Part shown: positions 59,762-64,000 of the stretch, in pieces
Position numbering within the stretch: position 1 is the stretch's first letter
Layout: every line of letters begins with the position of its first letter
NCBI RefSeq assembly: GCF_013342985.1
Contig: NZ_CP054490.1
Span: 434,001-498,000, forward strand
Source: Candidatus Ruthia endofausta
GTDB lineage: Bacteria; Pseudomonadota; Gammaproteobacteria; PS1; Pseudothioglobaceae
Direction of reading: 5' to 3'
Length of the DNA stretch: 64,000 nucleotides
Made by a program: the position numbers and the translations under genes
The notes under the pieces: generated by a model
The model's input: the letters and a program-made list of their open reading frames with translations, nothing else
The model's database searches: none
Told to the model about the DNA's origin: nothing

Positions 59762-61645
59762 ATGAGTAGCTACGATTCATCCTCTATTGAGGTTTTAACA
59801 GGCCTTGACCCAGTACGCAAACGTCCAGGAATGTACACTGAAACTGAGCGCCCAAACCACCTTGCCCAAGAGGTTATTGACAATAGTGTTGATGAAGCAA
59901 TTGCAGGATATGCTTCTAAAATTAGCGTTGTTTTATACAAGGATGGCTCCTTATCCGTTGAAGATAATGGCAGAGGCATACCTGTGGATATTCACCCTAA
60001 GGAGGGTAAGTCAGGTGTTGAGGTTATTTTAACCAAACTTCATGCAGGTGGAAAATTTTCAAATGATTCATATCAATTTTCAGGTGGCTTACACGGTGTT
60101 GGCATTTCACTGGTTAACGCCCTATCCACTTTGGTAGAAATTTGGATTAAAAGAGATGCTAAAGAACATTACATCACTTTTTCAAACGGTTTTAAGCAAA
60201 CAGAACTTGAAATAACTCGCGCCGTTGGTAAGCGCAACACGGGTACTATCGTTAAATTTAGACCTGATGCACAATTCTTTGACACTATTAAATTCTCCGC
60301 AACTAAATTACGCCATAACCTACGCTCTAAAGCAATTTTATGCCCAGGTTTAGAGGTTCATTTTTATAATGAAATAGATGAAACAATAGAGAAGTGGGTT
60401 TACAAAGAAGGCTTAAAAGACTATCTACTCATGTCTTTAGATGGCTTAGATTGTCTACCACCCGCCCCCTTTATTGTTAATTATAAAACTGACGAACAGC
60501 AACTTAATTGTTCACTCGCATGGACGCGATACACCACCAATGTTGTAGCTGAAAGCTATGTTAATCTTATCCCAACCATTGGTGGTGGCACGCATGTTAA
60601 CGGGCTAAGATCAGGACTTACTGAAGCCTTAAAAGAATTTTGTAAATTTAGAAATTTAATCCCAAGAAACATCAAACTCACACCTGATGATATCTGGCAA
60701 AAAATTGCCTATGTATTATCCATAAAAATATTAGACCCGCAATTTTCTGGGCAAACCAAAGAAAGACTCTCTTCCAGAGAATGTGCTAGTTTTGTTGCCA
60801 ATGTTGTTAAAGATGCTTTTAGTCTTTGGCTAAATCAACATACCAGCATTGCGGAGCAAATCGCTCAACTGGCTATTGTCAATGCGCAAGCAAGACTTAA
60901 AACCAACAAAAAAGTCATTCGCAAGAAAATAGTTAATGGTCCTGCCCTGCCTGGAAAATTATCAGATTGCACCAGCACTGACCTTAATCAAACAGAAATA
61001 TTTTTAGTTGAAGGTGACTCCGCAGGTGGCTCTGCCAAACAAGCAAGAGACAAAGAGTATCAAGCTATTTTACCACTGCGCGGTAAAATTTTAAACACTT
61101 GGGAGTTGGATTCTGAACAAGTATTGGCCAGTAACGAAATTCATGACATTAGCATTGCTATTGGTCTTGAGCCTAATAGCGAAGATTTATCTGGCTTGAG
61201 GTATGGTAAAATTTGTATTCTTGCTGATGCCGATTCAGATGGTGCGCATATTGCCACGCTCATTTGTACTTTGTTCGTGAAACATTTCCCAAAACTTATT
61301 CAAGAAGGTCATATATTTATTGCAATGCCGCCTTTATATCGTGTGGACGCAGGAAAACAAGTTCACTACGCCCTTAATAACAATGAACAAGACGCCATTA
61401 TTAAAAAAATAGAAAGTGAGAACAAGCGTGTTAAAATTCAAGTTCAGCGCTTTAAAGGTTTGGGTGAAATGAACCCTTCTCAATTAAGAGAGACCACTAT
61501 GCTACCTGATACTAGACGCTTAATTCAACTCACATTAGATAATCCATTGCAAGTTTTTCAAACCATGGACATGTTATTAAGTAAAAAACGTGCAGCTAAT
61601 CGAAAAAAATGGTTAGAAGAAAAAGGTAATTTGGCCAATGTTTAA
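59762..61645 (+). CDS. parE: DNA topoisomerase IV subunit B
   Basis: ParE is the ATPase subunit of topoisomerase IV, which separates daughter chromosomes. I chose the ATG at 59762 (MSSYDSSSIEVLTGLDPVRK), giving 627 residues; an upstream in-frame start at 59729 overlaps the terminator. The GHKL site is in VIDNSVDEAIAGYA, VEDNGRGIP and GGLHGVGISLVNALS. The TOPRIM motifs are LVEGDSAGGSAKQARD and ADADSDGAHIATL. parC is not in the window. The queC remnant overlaps its end by 8 bp. Confidence 0.96.
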   Translation: MSSYDSSSIEVLTGLDPVRKRPGMYTETERPNHLAQEVIDNSVDEAIAGYASKISVVLYKDGSLSVEDNGRGIPVDIHPKEGKSGVEVILTKLHAGGKFSNDSYQFSGGLHGVGISLVNALSTLVEIWIKRDAKEHYITFSNGFKQTELEITRAVGKRNTGTIVKFRPDAQFFDTIKFSATKLRHNLRSKAILCPGLEVHFYNEIDETIEKWVYKEGLKDYLLMSLDGLDCLPPAPFIVNYKTDEQQLNCSLAWTRYTTNVVAESYVNLIPTIGGGTHVNGLRSGLTEALKEFCKFRNLIPRNIKLTPDDIWQKIAYVLSIKILDPQFSGQTKERLSSRECASFVANVVKDAFSLWLNQHTSIAEQIAQLAIVNAQARLKTNKKVIRKKIVNGPALPGKLSDCTSTDLNQTEIFLVEGDSAGGSAKQARDKEYQAILPLRGKILNTWELDSEQVLASNEIHDISIAIGLEPNSEDLSGLRYGKICILADADSDGAHIATLICTLFVKHFPKLIQEGHIFIAMPPLYRVDAGKQVHYALNNNEQDAIIKKIESENKRVKIQVQRFKGLGEMNPSQLRETTMLPDTRRLIQLTLDNPLQVFQTMDMLLSKKRAANRKKWLEEKGNLANV

Positions 61646-62290
61646 TGCTAAACATAAAACCAAAGCTGTTATTCTTTTATCTAGCGGGCTAGATTCTACA
61701 ACAACTTTAGCCATTGCTAAAACAAAAGAATTTGAATGCTATAGTCTGGGTTTTGATTATGGGCAAAAGCAGAAGTCAGAGTTAAAATCTGCTGAAAATA
61801 TTGCCCAAATTTTTGCCACTACTGAAGATAGAGTTATGAAAATATCTTTATCTGATATTGGTGGTTCTACCTTAATAGATAATAAGATTGACATACCTAA
61901 ATTTTCTCAAAGCAATAATATTCCGATTGCGCTAGCATGTCAGAGATGCTAAATTGCCAGCATGTATTTATTGGCGTTGATGCGTGGACTATTTGGTTAT
62001 CCTGATTGTAGAGAGTCTTATATCAAAGCATTTAAAGTGATGGCTAATCTTGCCACCAAACAAGGTGTTGAAGGGAAAAAACTAACCGTTCACACACCAC
62101 TAATTCATTTAAATAAAGCACAAATTATCAAAAAAGAGGCCTTTCTCTTGGTATTGTCTATTCACTGATAACAAGGTGTTATCAGGCGGATAAAAATGGA
62201 AAAACTTGTGACATTTTTGATGCATGTGAATATAGAAAATTAGGCTTTAAAGAGGTGAAAATAACAGACCCAACCCAATATCAAATCTAG
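61638..62290 (+). pseudogene. queC: Broken 7-cyano-7-deazaguanine synthase
   Basis: QueC makes preQ0, precursor of the tRNA base queuosine. The first 104 codons are readable, with the PP-loop VILLSSGLDSTTTLAIAKTK and LGFDYGQKQKSEL, but end in a stop after ALACQRC. Further pieces in other frames are [45 protein letters not shown], and CYQADKNGKTCDIFDACEYR up to the natural stop at 62288-62290. At least three frameshifts are needed. The last two zinc-site cysteines are altered or lost. It lies downstream of parE with an 8-bp overlap. Confidence 0.88.
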
Positions 62291-62335
62291 CATTATTTAT
62301 ATAAAACACTTTAATAAAAAAATTAAAATTTAGTC

Positions 62336-62363
62336 TTGTATAACCTCTTTTTGACGATAAAAT
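62336..62363 (+). promoter_or_regulatory. Candidate acpP promoter
   Basis: TTGTAT (62336-62341) and TAAAAT (62358-62363) are 16 bp apart. An alternative -35, TTGACG, begins at 62351. The ribosome binding site AAGGAAAT lies at 62382-62389, ahead of the acpP ATG at 62396. Confidence 0.35.
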
Positions 62364-62395
62364 AATGATTTTAAAATAGTTAAGGAAATAGACAG

Positions 62396-62623
62396 ATGAG
62401 TATTGAACAAAGAGTAAAAAAAGTTGTAGCTGAACAATTAGATGTAAGCGGTGATATTGATAACAATGCTTCTTTTATTGATGATTTAGGTGCAGATTCT
62501 TTGGATACTGTTGAATTGGTCATGTCTCTTGAAGAAGAATTTGACTGTGAAATTCCTGACAATCAAGCCGAAAACATTACCACAGTTCAACAAGCAATTG
62601 ACTACATTAACAATAATTTGTAA
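62396..62623 (+). CDS. acpP: Acyl carrier protein
   Basis: The 75-residue carrier holds growing acyl chains on a phosphopantetheine arm for fatty-acid, lipid A and lipoate synthesis. The attachment serine is in [19 protein letters not shown]. The composition is acidic as expected. It is followed by a stem-loop and fabF. The usual fabD and fabG neighbours are absent upstream; the ruined queC is there instead. Confidence 0.97.
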   Translation: MSIEQRVKKVVAEQLDVSGDIDNNASFIDDLGADSLDTVELVMSLEEEFDCEIPDNQAENITTVQQAIDYINNNL

Positions 62624-62645
62624 TTTCCGTTCATCAACTTAACGC

Positions 62646-62682
62646 AATAAGGCGCTTCTTTCTTTGAATTAAGCGCCTTATT
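62646..62682 (+). terminator. 12-bp stem-loop between acpP and fabF
   Basis: AATAAGGCGCTT and AAGCGCCTTATT form a perfect stem around a 13-nt loop, followed by a weak T-rich stretch (TTTATATT). It ends 21 bp before the fabF ATG. It may partly terminate transcription after the highly expressed acpP, lowering fabF, or protect the acpP mRNA. Confidence 0.65.
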
Positions 62683-62703
62683 TATATTAAATTTTAAAAC
62701 ATT

Positions 62704-63942
62704 ATGAGTAAAAGAAAGGTTGTTATTACAGGCATGGGTATGGTTTGTCCAGTGGGTTTAAGTGTAGACGAATCTTGGGATAATATTCTTAAAGGTCATT
62801 CTGGCATTGCCCCACTCACTAATATTGATACCAAAGGTCAGTTAGTCACATTTGGTGGTTCGGTTAAGGATTTTGAAATTACTGACTACTTAAAACCTAA
62901 AGATGCCAAAAAAATGGACACCTTTATCCATTACGGCATGGTCGCTGGCATTCAAGCTATTGAAGACAGTGGTATTGAGATTACTGAGCAAAATACTCAC
63001 CGCATCGGTGTTGCCATCGGTGCTGGCATTGGCGGTCTTGGCACAATTGAAAAAACTGCAGATCTATTCAGAGAAAAAGGTGCAAAGCGCATTTCACCTT
63101 TTTTCGTTCCTTCGTCAATCATTAATATGATTTCAGGCAATCTTTCTATCAAATATGGCTTAAAAGGCCCTAATTTTTCCATTGTTACCGCTTGCGCCAC
63201 AGGCACTCATAACATTGGTGATGCTTCTCGCTTAATTGAATACGACGATGCTGATGTGATGATTGCTGGTGGTGCTGAAATGTCAACCACTAATTGTGGG
63301 CTAGGTGGTTTTTCTGCGGCACGCGCATTATCCACTCGTAATGATGACCCGACAAGCGCTTCTTGCCCTTGGGATAAAGACAGAGATGGTTTTGTGCTTG
63401 GTGACGGTGCGGGTGTTGTGGTATTAGAAGAATTTAAACACGCTAAAGCACGTGGTGCAAAAATTTATGCACAAGTGTCAGGCTACGGTATGAGCGGGGA
63501 TGCTTATCACATGACACTACCTTCAAAAAAGGGGGAAGGGGCAGCCAGATGTATGCAAAATGCGCTGAGAAACTCAGGTATTAACGTTGATCAAATTGAT
63601 TACATTAACGCCCATGGCACCTCTACGCCAGCAGGTGACCAGGCAGAAACAGATGCTGCAAAATTAGCCCTTGGCAAGCATGCTTATAACATTGTCATGA
63701 GTTCAACCAAATCTATGACTGGGCATTTATTGGGCGCTGCCGGTGGCATTGAAGCCATTTTTACTGCACTTGCCATTCAAAATCAAATAGCACCACCTAC
63801 CATTAATATTATCAATCAAGACCCAAATTGTGATTTAGATTATTGTGCTAATGAAGCACGAGAAATGACAATCAATCATGCCATTTCTAACTCATTTGGG
63901 TTTGGTGGTGCTAATGGCTCAATTGTATTGAGCAAGATTTAA
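62704..63942 (+). CDS. fabF: Beta-ketoacyl-ACP synthase II
   Basis: FabF condenses malonyl-ACP with acyl-ACP in chain elongation, including the temperature-controlled step to cis-vaccenate. The 412-residue protein has the catalytic triad Cys (IVTACATGTHNIG), His (NAHGTSTPAGD) and His (KSMTGHLLGAAGG), plus the C-terminal SFGFGGANGSIVLSK. The last 58 bases of the window after it contain no recognisable feature. Confidence 0.96.
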   Translation: MSKRKVVITGMGMVCPVGLSVDESWDNILKGHSGIAPLTNIDTKGQLVTFGGSVKDFEITDYLKPKDAKKMDTFIHYGMVAGIQAIEDSGIEITEQNTHRIGVAIGAGIGGLGTIEKTADLFREKGAKRISPFFVPSSIINMISGNLSIKYGLKGPNFSIVTACATGTHNIGDASRLIEYDDADVMIAGGAEMSTTNCGLGGFSAARALSTRNDDPTSASCPWDKDRDGFVLGDGAGVVVLEEFKHAKARGAKIYAQVSGYGMSGDAYHMTLPSKKGEGAARCMQNALRNSGINVDQIDYINAHGTSTPAGDQAETDAAKLALGKHAYNIVMSSTKSMTGHLLGAAGGIEAIFTALAIQNQIAPPTINIINQDPNCDLDYCANEAREMTINHAISNSFGFGGANGSIVLSKI

Positions 63943-64000
63943 AAAAATCTTATTCTGAAAACAACTTAGAATATTAACTATTTTGTTGTTGTTAAATCAA

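Overview
The window is a 64 kb piece of a chromosome with low GC content (by eye about one third), almost certainly from a gammaproteobacterium. The diagnostic gene groups are hflK-hflC-hisZ-purA-rnr, lptD-surA, pdxA-rsmA-apaG-apaH, rseP-bamA-lpxD-fabZ-lpxA, ybeD-lipB-lipA, rpoH and class Ia nrdAB with a YfaE ferredoxin. Housekeeping genes are intact and tightly packed, with 1-8 bp overlaps inside operons. Accessory metabolic genes are preserved as pseudogenes at every stage of decay, and no insertion sequences, prophage, CRISPR array, rRNA or tRNA were seen. This is the pattern of a host-restricted lineage still losing genes. I infer a relative of the sulfur-oxidising SUP05 / vesicomyid-clam / bathymodiolin-mussel symbiont clade. 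No species-level marker is present, so this is an inference.

Layout. 1-6.5 kb: the end of a MarC-type membrane protein gene, a spacer with an attC-like inverted repeat, a glutamine-dependent NAD synthetase carrying an extra N-terminal helix-turn-helix domain, an ABC-transporter remnant, a small orphan winged-helix gene, ferrochelatase, and fatty-acid degradation remnants (fadE, acyl-CoA ligase). 6.5-17.2 kb: nrdA-nrdB-yfaE behind a promoter with two NrdR-box-like sites; ruined selU and selD; dimeric dUTPase divergent from the 5-oxoprolinase operon pxpABC; a GNAT acetyltransferase; ilvD. 17.2-27.8 kb: a perfect 19-bp inverted repeat, then rnr, purA, hisZ, hflC and hflK (minus strand), then lptD-surA-rlmB (plus strand).

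27.8-36 kb is the main decay zone. A broken iclR regulator is followed by an apparently intact isocitrate lyase (aceA), then broken aceK and broken malate synthase G. On the opposite strand lie a rhodanese, a VWA/metallopeptidase gene with a one-base frameshift, an nnrS remnant and a MoxR-type AAA ATPase gene with one nonsense codon. 36-46.6 kb: ybeD-lipB-lipA, a large RND efflux pump with its membrane fusion protein, pdxA-rsmA-apaG-apaH, and dapF. 46.7-64 kb: a DUF971 gene, the envelope operon rseP-bamA-lpxD-fabZ-lpxA, murJ-yggX-gmk, rpoH-groES-groEL, a secreted pentahaem cytochrome c, parE with a ruined queC, then acpP-fabF.

Retained genes cover DNA precursors (nrdAB, dut, purA, gmk), cofactors (nadE, hemH, lipA, lipB, pdxA), amino acids (ilvD, dapF, hisZ), outer-membrane assembly (lptD, surA, bamA, lpxD, lpxA, fabZ, rseP) and protein quality control (hflKC, rpoH, groESL). 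Losses hit whole modules together: selenouridine tRNA modification (selD and selU), beta-oxidation (fadE and a ligase), the glyoxylate shunt apart from aceA, the MoxR/VWA pair, and queuosine (queC). The most notable signals are the HTH-NAD synthetase fusion, the lone intact aceA between three dead partners, and the very recent matched inactivation of the MoxR/VWA pair. I did not find a convincing entirely new multi-gene system.
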